From Lindgomyces ingoldianus (taxonomy: Eukaryota > Ascomycota > Dothideomycetes > Pleosporales > Lindgomycetaceae), in the NCBI RefSeq assembly GCF_010093535.1, contig NW_022985215.1:286406-350405 (forward strand): DNA of 64,000 nt, in the 5' to 3' direction. Shown here piece after piece: positions 42,688 through 55,920 of the stretch (the stretch's first letter is position 1; each line of letters opens with the position of its first letter). The translations under genes and the position numbers were made by a program. The notes beneath the pieces are model-generated. The model was given only the letters and a program-made list of their open reading frames with translations. It was not told the DNA's origin and made no database searches.

Positions 42688-45600
42688 CGCTGCCCCTTCT
42701 CCCTAGTAGCGTCCTTGCTGCTCTGCTTACACAACTGCATTAGTAAAGGCTTATTTATAAAGTTAGTGTCTACTTGCTAAAAAGCTTCTCTAGCCTCTAC
42801 TTTTCTTAGGCTAAATAGCTTGTTAGTCTTATTTATCTTATTATTTTTATGCTACCCTCTGCTTTAATTCTTTTTATTAGATAAAAATGCAACCCTACAG
42901 CACTTACTAATTATTAAAGTTGCTCTATGTGTTAACCTTATTATTAGATAAATCTATTAAGTGTGTAAAAAAAAATAATAGGTGTAACACTTTTATGTCT
43001 AATGCTGTGTAAAAATGTTTAGAGAAAAAGAGAAAAAAGTTTTATTAATCTGCTAAGGCTTTACAGGCGTGTAATTATAAGCTTTTTAAAGAACAGGTTA
43101 TCTAAATTTAAAAGCAAGTCTGTTTACTAGAAAAAATAGTAGAGGCAACAGGTAAGAAGCGTTCTAAATAGAATTATATTTAAAAATTACTAGATTTGCT
43201 AAAGGCTTAGCGTGTAAGGTATTTAGAAGGGGATTTTTTCTTTTTAGATAAAATAAAAGCTTTTAAGGCTAAAGCAAAGAGCTATTCTTCTCTACAGCCT
43301 TTATTAGCAAGGACTTGTCTCTAAAAGCTGCTGCTATTTAGTAATAATATAGCTATTTCTTTTAATATAAGTGCTTTATTGCCTAGCTAGTTTCTTTTAA
43401 ATAAGCTTAAAGGTACTTTTATACTAACAGTTGCGTGTTCTATAAATTCTTAGCTAGTTCTTATGTGTTTTTACTAGTAGGCTATTCTTTTTATTTTACT
43501 AAAAAAATTTTTATTTTTTTAATTACTAATAATGTGTTTAACTTTGTACTTAGTTTTTTTATTTTTCTATTTTTACATAGATAGGGGAATCTCTTTAAGT
43601 GCTTTTTCTAATCTAAAGACATAAAACTATAAGTGTATTTTTATGTATAGGGAAAGCTTAAGCTTATAGTTGTCTTGTTAGGTTTATAGGACTTTATATA
43701 GTTTTATTCTTTTTTCTGCTAGCTTCTTAGAGGGCCTAGATATCTTAAGGTTCTTAGTATTAAGGTATATGTAGTCTCTTAGGCTAATTTCTAGGCCTAG
43801 TTGTTGTAATTTATTTATGTATTACTTTATTATTTTCTAACTAGTTCTAGCCTTAATTGCTAATTTTTTATATATGTTTTATAAGTTTAATAACTAGTCT
43901 ATTAATTTTTAAGAGTTTGTAGGCTAGTTTTCTTATAGCATAAAGTATAAGTTATAACTAAAATTAGCCTTATATAGTGTCTTCTTTATTATAGCTAATT
44001 CTACTGTGTTAATAGCTAGCTGTGCTATAAGAAGCTATTCTGCCTAATTATTTTAGGTGTAAAAGATGTACTTTCTTAGATACTTTTCTACTTTAGCATT
44101 TACTCTTTTAGTTTAGCTGTCTATTTATAGATAGTATGCTGTAGACAGCTTGTGCACTATGCTAAGGTGTTGCATAGCTGCTTTCTAGAATCTGCTAGTA
44201 AATAGTTTGTCTTAGTTAAAGATAATAATTTTAGAACATCTATGTACTAATATAATGTTTTATTTAAGTTTATAAATAAATTTTTTAGCTATTATTATTT
44301 TCTTTAATAGCTAGGTATGTAGATATTTAGTAGTCTTGTTAAGAGCTACTATAATTATATTGCACATCTGTTTTATTCCTAGCTTCTTAGATAAAGGGAG
44401 TTCTATAATAAAGTCTATTATAATTATTATCTATAGTTGTTTTAAGGCTTTAATTAGTTAAAAGCATCTGTAGGTCCTATACCTTTATAAGTTACTTTTG
44501 TTATAAATATTATATTCTTTAAGTACTTTAGTGCACAATTGCTTTACTTTTAGTATGTGTTATAGTATAGTAGCTTGTAATTTCTTCTAGAGGGTGCCTA
44601 TACCTAGGTGTTTAAACATTAGAAATTTGTAATATTTATAGATTAGATTTTTCTATTCTTGCTTATTTACTATAAGCATGTAGAGTTCTTTTATAAGTTA
44701 AGGTCTATTATAGAGCTACTCTTTACTAGTTTCTTTAAAAAGTGTAAACTTCTTAGTTTCTTTTTTTTTCTGTTAAATTAATCTAGTCTTTAGCTAAGAG
44801 TGTTAGCCTGTTAGTTTTGTGCTTCTAGAACATGCTTAATAATGTAATTAAACTAAGCAAGCTCTATTACTTATCTTATGTGCATAAGTAAAAGTTTCTT
44901 TACTATTAGAAACATAACTAAGTTTACATAGTCTGTTATAATGTAGAAAGGTTTTGCTATTCTATGTAGCTCTATAGCCTACACTCTTACTGCATTTAAT
45001 ATAGCTTTTAATTCTTTGTTAGGTATGCTGTAGCTAGCTTTAGGTCCTAAGAACTTAGTAGAGTAGTACGCTACTAGGTGCTATCTTTTGTCTTCTTATT
45101 TTAAGTAAGTGTAGCTCTGCTAGCTTCTAAGGATGCATCTATATAGATCTTAGTATCTAGTTGTAGGTTGTACATTCTTAGCACTAGTTTAGCTGTTATA
45201 GCTTGTTTTAGTGCTATAAATGCTTTGTTTATTTGCAGAGTTTAGATAAACTTTACTATAGCTCTTTCTTTAGTAGTAGTGTTTGTTAGGGGTATAGCAA
45301 TTCTTAAGTAGTTCTTAATTATTTGCCTAATGTAGCCTAATAGTCTAAGAAATCCTTTAACTTTCTTAACTATTATAGGTTCTAGCTATTTAAGTACCTT
45401 TTATATTTTAGCTAAGTTAATTTTTATTTCCTTACTATTATTTATAAATTCTAAGTATTTTATTTTAGTAATGTAAAATTTGCACTTAGAGAGCTATAGA
45501 TAGAGCCTGTACTTTTTTAGCTTTTCTAGGACTTTATATACCTTCTATATGTAATCTTCTAGGCTATCCTTTAAGTAAATAAGAACGTTATCTAGGTATA

Positions 45601-48600
45601 CTAGAGTAAAGATGTTAAAGTATAGATTAAAAGCTATGTTAATAATTTATTAAAATGTTACTAAAGTGTTTGTTAAGCTAAATAGCATTACTAGTAGTTT
45701 ATAAAGTCTTTATAAGGTTCTAAATGCTATAAGCTACTTATCTCTCTCTTTTATTTTTATCTTATTAAATCTGTCTTATACATTAAACTTTGTAAAATAC
45801 TAGGTTTCTTTTAGTTAGTTTATAATGTCCTATATAATTAGTAAAAAGAACTAGTTTTAGATTATGTTATTATTTAGAGTTCTATAGTTCTAATAAATGT
45901 AGATCTTTTCTTTTTTCTTTTTTTGCAAAAACTACTGCTAAGGCAACTAAGCTATAGCTTTTTTAAATGTAGCCTTATACTAGCATTTAGTTAACATATT
46001 CTTACAAGGCTTTTTTTTATGTTCTTATTAGAGGGCAAAGCTTATAAGTTTTTAGATTATAGTCTTTTACTAAATTAATTGCGTAGTTCTAGAGTTAATG
46101 TAGAGGCAATTTCTCTAGATTAGCAGGTGTCTTAAACATATCCCTATAATTCTTATATTTAATAGAGATGCTACCTTCTTCCTAGATTTAAAAAATTTTA
46201 ACTTATTTTATGTCTTTATTAGCTTTAATTTCTTTATAGAAAACCTTTTTAAGTTCTTTTTTTATTATTCTTACTGCCTATGCTTTTTGTTCTTAGTAGG
46301 GGAATTTCTAGAGCTTTCTTTTTTAAGGTAGTAGCTACTACCTTATTTTGCTTGTTTATAGACTAGGTATAGATTATTATAGCATGCTAACTAAGTTATG
46401 CCTACATAGTTATTATAGCTTTTTATAGTTATTATTCTCTAATTAATAGCAAGGTTATGTTTTTTAAGCTAATTATACTCTAAAATTACATTATATTTGC
46501 CTTTTAGCAGAAGTATGTTTATAAATTTCTAATTCTTTATGTTTAAAGTTCTAAGGTCTTTTTTATATATTTCTAAGTTAATCTATTTTTTACTATATTT
46601 TATTAAGGATGCATTAGTAAGGGTTATCTTAAATAAGGCCTTTTTAATTTAGAATAGAATGTTTTATTTATCTACCTAGTTCTATCTATTACAGTAAAGG
46701 TACACCTGCTATTAATAAAGGCTAATCCTAGTTATCCTTTAAATGTAAAAGTTGTAGTTAGGCTATGTCTTATTTCTTACCCTACTATAACTAGGGCTAA
46801 TATGTTATAAAGGACTTTTTTATCTTTTAAGAGGTATAAGTTAATGTCTTATAAGTTATTATTAGATTTATTTCTTTTTTTTTTATAAATCTAGTGCTCT
46901 CTGTTGCAGCAGTTAGCTGCTTTGCACTTGTAATCCTCTACTAAGTAGTGTAACATTAAGTAGCCTTCTTTTCTTACTATTTTTATAATCTAGCTATTTT
47001 TCTTACTTATAAAAAGGGGCTGTTTAATAGGTGTAGCAGTTTATAGTTTTGCAGGCTAAGGCTGTCCCTTGCTATAGGCATCTGTTGTAGTTCTTTTCCT
47101 ATGTAGGCTACCAGCCTGCTTAATGTTTGTTGTTCTAGTGTCTAGTGTAATATTATTGCGTACACTAGTACTAAGAGTATAGATAATTATTAGGTCTATG
47201 TAAGGTATTAAGAGGGCTTTTCTAAGTCTACTAAGAGTACTCTCTAGTTTGTACTACCTGTACTAGGTGTCCCTTCTACTAGCAATTATTAGTGCTGTAG
47301 GTGTTACTTTTGCAGAGCACATACTAACTATAGTTCTGCTGCATTATAAGAGCCTTTCTGCTAATTATAAGGCCTAGAAGTAGCGTCTTAGGTTTTCTAA
47401 GTACTAGCTTTAGAACTTTAAACTTAGCAGGTTTACCTAGCCTTTCTAGTTTCTAATCTTAGATTCTTATAAAGAACTGCTATTATTCTTTATTATCTAT
47501 AATATTATATTTAACTTTCGCTATCTGTTGTATTATGTTAAATATAAAGTATTTGTTACCTATGTTTATTTAATAAAGCATAACTATGCACTTATTAGAA
47601 TAGTTATGTTATAGGCTGCACTTCTAGCATTTAGACTTCTAGAACTGTTTAGAGAGCTCTCTTGCTAAAGTGCTAGAGGTCTAGTTATAAAGAAAGAACT
47701 GTTCCTCTTCTTTTTAAATATTTATAAGATATTTTTAGATCTAAGTCTCTTCTTTATACCTTTTAAAAATTATAAGGTCCTATAACACTTTATTTAGGCT
47801 ACTAAAGTTTTAGATAACTACTTTTTAATACACTTTAAGGCAGTTTTCTAAAGAATAGTTTTTTTTGCATTAGTTACTAGTAAAGTCTATTGTCTAATCT
47901 TTCTAATATTTCCTCTTTTATAAGGCTATATTTAGCAGTAATAGCTTTTATTATTATAGTAGTATTTTTACTCTCCTCTTTCTAGAAGTTTAGGCAGTTT
48001 TAGCAGAAATGTCTTACTTATTTACAGTTTAGGTAGGCCTTGTTCTCTAACTACTTTTATTATTTCTTTGTTAAAAGCAGCCTATTATGTCCTAGAACTT
48101 AGTTTTTTTTTTAAAAACAAGGCTTTATATATATTTTACATAAATAAAGTCTATTAGTTTTTTATTATACTAAAAAGACTTTTTTTTTCTAGAAATAAAC
48201 TCTAGTTTTTAAGGAGTTTCTTTTTACTTTTTTTCTTTTTTACACTTTTTATAGTAATTATTATAGGTTATTACTTACATAATAAAGCTTTTAAAAGTAG
48301 TTAGTTTATTATTATGCATAAATTTATCTTTTATTATGTTGCTTAGCTTGTTATAAAAAATATAGCAAAAAGCCTTTTAGTCTGTTTATCTGCAGATAGC
48401 TAATTGTTCTTTAAAGTGTGCTGCATAGTTCTAGGCTATGCTATTACCTTATTTTAAAGTGTTTAGTTTATTAGCTGTAATTTTTTATTAATCTATAGTC
48501 TTATAGATAGCTATTAGAGCGTCTTTAAAGGCTTTATTACTACTAAACACTTCTTTTGTTTTAAAAGTAAGTGTTATGCTATTAGCTCTAAAGTCTATCT

Positions 48601-49157
48601 AATTATCTACGTGTAGCTAGAACTAAATTATCAAAAAGCCTTCTAGGTGTAGTTCTATCTAAGATATTATGTCTGCATTAGTTTAAAATGCTTCTTTGTT
48701 ATATTATATATAAAGTTAGCATTTAGTAAAAAAAGGGCAGAGGTTCTTTAGCAATTCTCTAAAAGGCTTTAAAAAGGCTAGTTTTAAAGTCTTTTTAGCT
48801 GTAATACTTATTCTCTTAGTTAAAATATTCTAGAGTTTAGCTAGCTCTACTTATAGTGCGTGTATCTATTGTGCAGAGCTAGTAGCTTGTTAGAGATTTG
48901 TAGGTAACAAGAAGTTATTAAATTTTGCTACCTTTTAGTAAAAGTTCTAAACTTCTTTTTAAAAGTTTACTAGTTTATTTATTTTATTACTAATTTACTA
49001 AAGTTTCTTTATGTTATCTTAGATTATGTTAATCTGTTCTACTAAAATAGCTTTACTTTAAGTAGGAACTTCTATAGATCCTAATAAGGCTATATAGGCT
49101 ATATTAGAATCTAAATTATGTTATGTAGTTATACTTTTTAAAGGGGGAGGTGTTTAA
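42688..49157 (-). pseudogene. Gypsy-2 copy 3 gag-pol remnant
   Basis: Same order as copy 1. Integrase 43800-44750. RT catalytic box Y-L-D-N near 45585-45605. RT N-terminal F-(V/A)-K-K-K near 45910-45930. Zinc-knuckle region near 47990-48060 and gag up to 49100. RIP stops throughout. Confidence 0.88.
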
Positions 49158-49692
49158 TGTTATAATCCTTGCTTTATAGAAGCACTTAGGTTAATGTTAT
49201 TCCTAAGGGAGAAGTAGAACAGGTGGTAGGGGCCAACAGCAGGGTGTACAGTCCTACGTAGAGGCTATTAGGCTACTAGAGGAGGGAAGAGAGACTAGAT
49301 TGTAGTTTGCCCTATGTGCAGCAGTATAGTAGCTAGGTTAAACAGTCCTGTTAGACAGGGTTAGAGGTATATATAGTGTAAGATATATAAATAGTAGTAC
49401 AGCTCTTTAGAAAGCTAAATGCTACTTAGTCTATGTAAAGAATTAACTAAACATTAAACACACCTCCTAAAGGTTGTTTAATAGAGGGAGTATATACATG
49501 TATAAGGGATGCTAAGGCGAGTTTAAGTAAGTTCTCTAAGTTAGCTGCTCTACTAACTTGTTCTACCTTGCCTAACTTGCTAGGATTTATTAGAATCTGC
49601 GTCCTGTTTCCCTATTAGACGACACACTCCTCCATCACCGCAAGCAGCTGCGCTGCCTCCGTGTCCTCCGACTGGTTCACAAGCGAGCCCTG
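49158..49692 (-). repeat. Gypsy-2 copy 3, 5' LTR, truncated by Gypsy-3 insertion
   Basis: TGTTATAATCC to CACAAGCGAGCCCTG; about the last 70 bp expected from the other LTRs are absent. The outer part (from about 49610) is lightly mutated. Confidence 0.9.
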
Positions 49693-50313
49693 TGTTACAA
49701 TCCTTACTCTAAGAAAATGGTGTTTTCAGGAGTACAACGGCCTAAGATATGGTTAGGGAGTAGGGGAAGAACTTAGCTTGATCAGGTGTACAGTCCGTCG
49801 AGCAGAGTATAGGGAAGGCGGGGGTCTGAGGAGGCAGGTTGTGGTTTAACCTAGCAGCTGTATAGAGAGCTAGTAAACCTAATCTGTAGGGATAGCAGTA
49901 GAGGTATATATAGTGCAAGATATACAAGGCGGCAATGTCCTCTTTATAAAGGTTTTAATGCCTCTTAGTTTATTAAGTAAGTAAAGACTAAATAATAAAC
50001 TAAACAGTAATTACACCCTTCTAACTATAGTTGTAATTAAGACTATATACATAGGGTTTGCATGCGTTTGCATGCGTTTGCAGGCGTTGCATGCATTGCC
50101 TGCAACCACCTACAATGCCTGCACTGCCTGCAATGCTTAAGTCTCTATTAGATAGTGCATTCTGCAAGGCTTTTGTCTAAAAGCTAGAGCTATTCCTTAT
50201 CTGTCCTGTCACGTAATTTGCTTAGCGCAGGGCTAAGCGTCTTCTATCTAACATTATTTAGGCTGTGTAGAACAGCTAGTTAGGTTACTATAGTCTAACT
50301 ATTAGCTGTAACA
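49693..50313 (-). repeat. Gypsy-3 LTR (621 bp) with short tandem repeats
   Basis: Includes a run of TTTGCATGCG-type decamers and GCCTGCAATGC units at about 50055-50140. The purine run AGAAGAGAAG in minus sense right of the LTR fits a polypurine tract. Confidence 0.82.
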
Positions 50314-51857
50314 CGCAGGCTTCTCTTCTAGTTAGCGTCCTTGCTGTTACGTTTTTCCTGTTATAAATATTAGATTTTCTTTTTAGCTAGTGCGTCCCTG
50401 TCTTTAAAGGCTAGTCTAATACTAATCTTTTTTAACTATGCCTTGTTAGGTTTCTTGCACTTCTGCTGTTACCTATTGCCTTTATACTGTTACTTGTCTT
50501 AATCCTTTTTATTATACAAAAATGCGTCCTTGTAGTCCTTACTAGTCCTATAGTTCTTCCTGCGTGATGTCTTTGTTATTAGACAAGTGTGTAGAGTGCG
50601 TGTAAAAGAGTAGTTATTATAATGCTTTTATTTCTAATACAGCTTAGAATTATTTAAAGTGTAAGAAAAAGAAACTACTTAGGGAGCTAGAAGCAGCTAA
50701 AGAGAAGGAGATAAGGGAAAAGGAAAGAAAAATAGAGGAACAGGCTAAGTCCTTAAGGCGCCTTTAGTTCTTTATAGCTTAGCAGGAATAAGTTTAAAAA
50801 TAGCTAAAGGTTCTAGTAGATTAAAGGGCAAAGTATCTAAAAAAAAACTTTTTATTGCTAGATAAGCTTAAAGCGCTTAAAGTAAAAGTAGCTAGTCTTT
50901 CTTCTTCTTAACCTTTGTTAAAGGGTTATAAACTTTCTACATTATAGCTAGCTAATGCTGCTGTAGTTTTAACTAATAATAGTGTTTTCTAGTCTAAGAA
51001 ACTTTCTCTTAGGTTGTTTTATTTAGAAGAGACTCTAGGTATTTATAAAAGGCCTAAGGAGCGTTTAATAGGCTCTTAATAAGTTCTTAAGTGTTTTTAC
51101 TAGTAAGCTATCCTTTCTATTTTACTAAGTACTTGTTTTTTTTATAGTTTAAAATTCTTTCTACTTTATATTTCTATTCTTCTTTTTTTTATTTAGTAGT
51201 TGTAAGTAGAATGTTTTTAAGCGCAAGTTTAAGCTTAAAGATGTAAAACTAAGGGTGTATTTATATTTTTTTTAGTAGCTTAAGTTTGCAGATACTAGGA
51301 CATGTTTGTATTACCTAGTATAGTCTTATGTGTTTTTCTGCTAATTTTCTAGAAGGCTTTAGTATCTTAAGGTTCTTATGTCTAAGTATATATAGTTATT
51401 TAGGTGTATTTCTAGTGCTAGTTTTTTTCTTTAATCTACTGCTTTTTCTATAGCTTTCTTAGCTAACTATGCTTCTCTAGTAAGTTTCTAGTGCAACTCT
51501 AGAAGCTTAGTTATGCAGTCTATAGCTTTAAAAAGGTCTGTTAGCTGTGCGTTACAAAGCTTATATCTTAAAGCATATCTAAAATTTGCTTTATATAAGG
51601 TTTCTTTAGTAGTAGCTAATTCTAAAGTATTAATAGTAAACTGCACTATTAGTAGCTATTTTGCCTAATCTATTTATTTGTATAATATGTACTTGCGTAG
51701 GTACTTTTTTACTTCTGTGTTTACTTTTTCTGTTTGTCTATTTATCTGCAGGTAATAAGTAGTAAAGAGCTTATAGTTAATTCTAAAATGTTTAACTACA
51801 GCTATCTAGAATTTACTAGTAAATAATTTATTACAGTCTAAGATAATAATCTTAGGG
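50314..51857 (-). pseudogene. Gypsy-3 integrase C-terminal part
   Basis: Parallels 42688-44230 of Gypsy-2 copy 3: GTTAGCGTCC start, TTTACTAGTAAGCTATCCTTTCTATTTTAC block, and end at AGTAAATAATTTATTACAGTC, equivalent to the integrase core region. RIP is weaker than in Gypsy-2. It stops where Fot-B begins. Confidence 0.7.
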
Positions 51858-52687
51858 TAACGTACTTCATGGGCGAGTTGCTCACACACCCGAGTCGCTC
51901 ACTTTTGCCAAGACCCCACCAAACCACCCTTCCTACACTAATGCATTCCCCACAACACCACTTAGACGCGCTAAAGAACGTTAGATACAGCTTACACTCT
52001 AAGCTTTTAAATAAGACATAAAACTCTTAAAGAAATGTGCTGTAGCTATGTGCAGGGTCCTATAAAAGACAACAAATAACTATAGCGCTAGACAACCTTT
52101 ACAAGCTAATTCTACAGCTAAATTACAGAGGCTAGGCAATAAAAAGGAGCAGGTGATTGTTAAGACTATACTTAAGCTATATGCGCAAGGAATTTCCCCT
52201 TAGATAGCATTTATAGCTAATATAGCTAATTCTTTGCGCGCTAAGCGTAATCTAGGCCATGTTCGCATAAACTAGCCTAGTATGTTTGTGAAGCGTTATT
52301 TAGAGCTTAAAGCAACGTTTAAGCGTAAGTACAACTATAAGAGAGCTCTCTACAAGAGTCCTAGAGTAATTTAGGGCAGGTTTAGCCTTATGGAGAATAT
52401 TAAAGCTAAGTATAGCATCTAGGATAATAACACATACAACTTTAGCAAAACAGAGTTTATAATTAGCTAGATATTTCTTAACTATACTTGCGCTTAAAAC
52501 TTTACTTTAAGCTCTAAATAACACTTTACAAATGTACTAGGCTAGTTTATGTAAACATAGCCTAGATTACACTTAGCGCGCAAAGAATTAGCTATATTAG
52601 CTATAAATGCTATCTAAGGGGAAATTCCTTACGCATATAGCTTAAGTATAGACTTAACAATTACCTGCTCCTTTTTATTACCTAGCC

Positions 52688-52967
52688 TGTTGAATAGGCT
52701 CTAACAGCTAGCTGCTTATAGTATAAGCACTTAAGTAGCAAGAGTAAGAGTAGTGTACAGTGTGCACAGCGTACAAGGTAGGTAAGGTAAGGGTAACATG
52801 TTTCTAGTTTTATTACTTTTATCTTTTCTTTATATAGAGAAAAAGGGGGATATCTAAATATTTACACACAGAGGTTTACACATAAGCATTATATAACATA
52901 GATATATAATTCTGCTTATGTGCAATTACTTATATCTAGGCTGCAACACTACTGCTGTGTATAAACA
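52688..52967 (-). repeat. Copia-1 copy 2, 3' LTR (280 bp)
   Basis: TGTTGAATAGGC to GTATAAACA on the plus strand. Inner (right) half strongly RIPed relative to 60060-60199; left edge lightly mutated. Confidence 0.92.
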
Positions 52968-55918
52968 CTAGTAACTTTTCTTTTTATCTAAAAAGTTACC
53001 TTTTGTACATGTTACCTCCCTTCTGTCTATGTTAGTCTATTTAATTATATTCTACTTTTACTTTACTTTATTTGTTAGGACTTGCCTCTAGTAATGCTAT
53101 GCGTTAAAATAGGCTAGTTATACTATATAAATAGCTTTTTTCTTTTTTATTCTTTACTTTCTAAGCCTTACTATATAATCCTCTAGCTCTTTTTTTCTTT
53201 TATATAGTGCTAGTAGTAACAGATTCTTATAATAAAAAAAATAAGTGTGTATAATATAAAAAAAAATAAAATAAAAAGAAATAAGCTTTATATAAAAGTG
53301 TTATTAGTCTAGTTAGTCTAAAGCATTTTTGCGCACAGGATCTAGCTAGTCTACAGATGCTTCTATTTAGATTAAGAGGTAGTTTGTTAGAACTAATAAT
53401 TAAAAAGCCTAATTTAGTGTTTTTTTATATATGCATTTACTAAGTTATTTTTACTATTAATTTACTTAATTTTAGTAATTTCCCTCTTTTTATATAATTT
53501 ATAAAGTAATATAATGTTAATTATAAGTTACTTTTTACTAGTAGTGCCTAGCTTAATAAGGTAATTATATAAAGACTTTAAATTTATATAGATTACTACT
53601 AAAATTAGTAGTAGTTTAAGCATTTATATAATTTACTATAAAGTTATACTAAAAGTAATTACATTATTAAACTTTTTAACTATTTTATATAGTTTACTAG
53701 TAAAGACACTTTTAGTTACTTTTTTACACTTAGTAGAATTCTAGTGTATAATGTTGCCTAGTATTTTAAAGTAGTTACTTTACTTTATATAGTTTTTATT
53801 ACTTAATATAATTAAAAATTCTAGCTATAAGCTAAAGTTTTTATTATTAGTAAATAATCTATTTATAAAGATAAATAGCTTTACATAATTAAGCTATAAT
53901 AGTAGAAAAATAAAACTATGCTTACTATTATCTATCTACTATTAAATTTATGCATTAAGTGTGTTAATATTATTATGTAAAAAGTCTATAGTTTATGTAG
54001 TAATAGATAAGTTAAATGCTACTTCTAGTTAACATATAAATATAATATATACCTCTTTTATATGTTACTTAATATATTATTATGCAGCATCTTTATTTTT
54101 TAAGTTAATTATATAAAGGTAGCTTACTTATTCTTTTTAAGTAAAAACTACTATATTATGTGTAAGTTTAATTCTTTTACTATTAAACTTAATAAGCTAC
54201 GTTTTTTACTAAAATAGTTTTCTTTTTTATATAAAACTATCCTTTTTATAGTTTTTTTTTTTTATGTAAAATTTTTTATTATAATACTTAAAGTGTTATC
54301 TGTCTATAGGCTAGTAATACTAAAAGTGTGCTCTCTTTTATTAGTAATTAAAAGGTAGAAGTTGTATAAAAAGATATGCATGCACAGCCTTTTTTTATAG
54401 TAGTTATATTATGTTTTAAACTAATACAGTCCTAATTTAGCAGCTCTATACAAGAGTTGTACAACCTAGAGTATTATATTTAGTAGAAAGCTCTAGCGCA
54501 TCTCTTTTAGTAGCTTTATGTATAGTGTGCATATAAGCTTATCTATTAATTAGATATATACTTATATAATATTACATAGTTTAAAATGCATTTTATATAT
54601 AGCTCTTAAGCTTACTTTTATAGCTAAAAGTAGTCTCTAGCTTATTTTTTAAATAGTTAGTAACTAAGTAAGAATTTTTTTTCTTTTTATCTAAGTAGCT
54701 AGTAAACACTAGGTAGAATTTTTTATATAGTTAGGTTATTTTACCTTTTACTTTTTATATAAAGTAAAGGTTAAAAATCTAACTTTTATGCTTTATTAAG
54801 TTATATACTATAACCTAAAAAGTGCTGTTATTAATTAAGGTGTTTATTTTTATATAGTCTAATTTCTTAAATAGTTTTCTAGGTGTAGTAATTACACTAT
54901 TTATATAGAGCTTAATAAATAAAGCCTAATTATTCTTTTTTTTAGGTTAAAAATACTTAGTCTAGACTTTATATAAGTTTTTTTTACTTTTTACTTTTTT
55001 TAGTATTTATATCTTCTTTTTACACTAGTGCAGCATTGCTATCTTAAGGGGCTTAGTCTGTAGTAGGCTTTAGTTTTGCCTTTATAATATTTTTATAAAG
55101 TTGTCCTCTTCTTCTCTTCTGTAAAGAATCTTTTTATATAAGAGTTAGTTTATCTAGGTTATTTATTATAAGTAAGTTATTTTTTTTCTTTTCTTTATAG
55201 TATAGTTTAACCTGTATATATTAGAGCTTTAGTAGACTATTTTTTATTTTAATAATAATGTCTCTCTTTTTAATGCTTTTAATCTTATATAAGCTAGTCT
55301 AGCCTTTTTTCTCTTTTTATGCTATAATCTCTAAGCTAAGAGAGAGATTAAGAACTTTATATATTATAAAGCTATTATAAGTGTTTATTATATAATTAAT
55401 GTTAACTTTTATATAGTCTTTTTAAAGCATTTTTATTACTTTCTACATAGCACTTACTTGTGTAATAATGTCTAGTAATAGTAGAGAGTCTAGCTTAACT
55501 TTTAGGTATACTCTAAAAACTAGCAGCGTAGGTACTAGACTGTGTAGGCTAGCTGTGTTGTTTAGGGCCTTGACTGCTATCTGCAGGATAGCCTTATTAT
55601 CTGTATAGTTACCTAGCTTAGTCTTTAGGATATTAAATGCTTATTAGAGAAGTGTATGTGTGCGCTTAACTTTTCTAACTACTTAATGTGCTTCTATAGG
55701 CATCTGCCTACATATAGCTCTTATAATCTTTGCATAAGCTTAAAAATCCTTTAAAGCAAAGTTTATACTAAAGTTATGCATAATATAGTCTAAGGGTCCT
55801 TAATAGGTGTTAATTTAGCATTTGCATAGTGCATCCTAGGTATCTTGTGTAGACATAGATTTTAGGAATGTAGCAGCCTAAAATAATATGTCTACATTAA
55901 TAATATATAAAACATCCC
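52968..55918 (-). pseudogene. Copia-1 copy 2, RT, RNase H and integrase C-part
   Basis: Contains the pol portion deleted from copy 1 (about 53395-55800). Near 53410-53520 the minus strand reads K-K-R-E-I-T-K-I-K then I-N and N-N-L-x-x-A-Y-x-K-K-H. This matches the fungal Copia RNase H ending (R-R-E-I-x-E-I-x-W-I ... N-P-A-D-A-x-T-K). RT occupies roughly 53700-54900 and the integrase C-part 55000-55900. Stops are dense. Confidence 0.8.
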
Positions 55919-55920
55919 TA

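Larger units (their letters stand above)
42086..49692 (-). mobile_element. Gypsy-2 copy 3, Ty3/Gypsy retrotransposon, right end interrupted by Gypsy-3
   Basis: Left LTR 42086-42687 and right LTR from 49158, the latter broken at 49692 by Gypsy-3. Minus-strand coding collinear with copies 1 and 2. Left flank AAAAC; the right target copy is not in the window. No internal insertions, so it is the cleanest complete interior of the family. Confidence 0.92.
49693..51857 (-). mobile_element. Gypsy-3, left part of a diverged Gypsy-2 relative
   Basis: LTR 49693-50313 (TGTTACAATCCTTACTC to TAGCTGTAACA), followed by an interior with the same organisation as Gypsy-2 (TAGCGTCCTTGCTG side, integrase end, Y/F-rich stretch) but diverged. 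Coding on the minus strand. Cut at 51858 by foldback Fot-B. The expected continuation (rest of integrase, RT, gag) is not found on the other side of Fot-B. Confidence 0.8.

Noticed and set aside
49742..49927. 61-codon minus-strand frame
   Set aside because: Inside the Gypsy-3 LTR, no motif.
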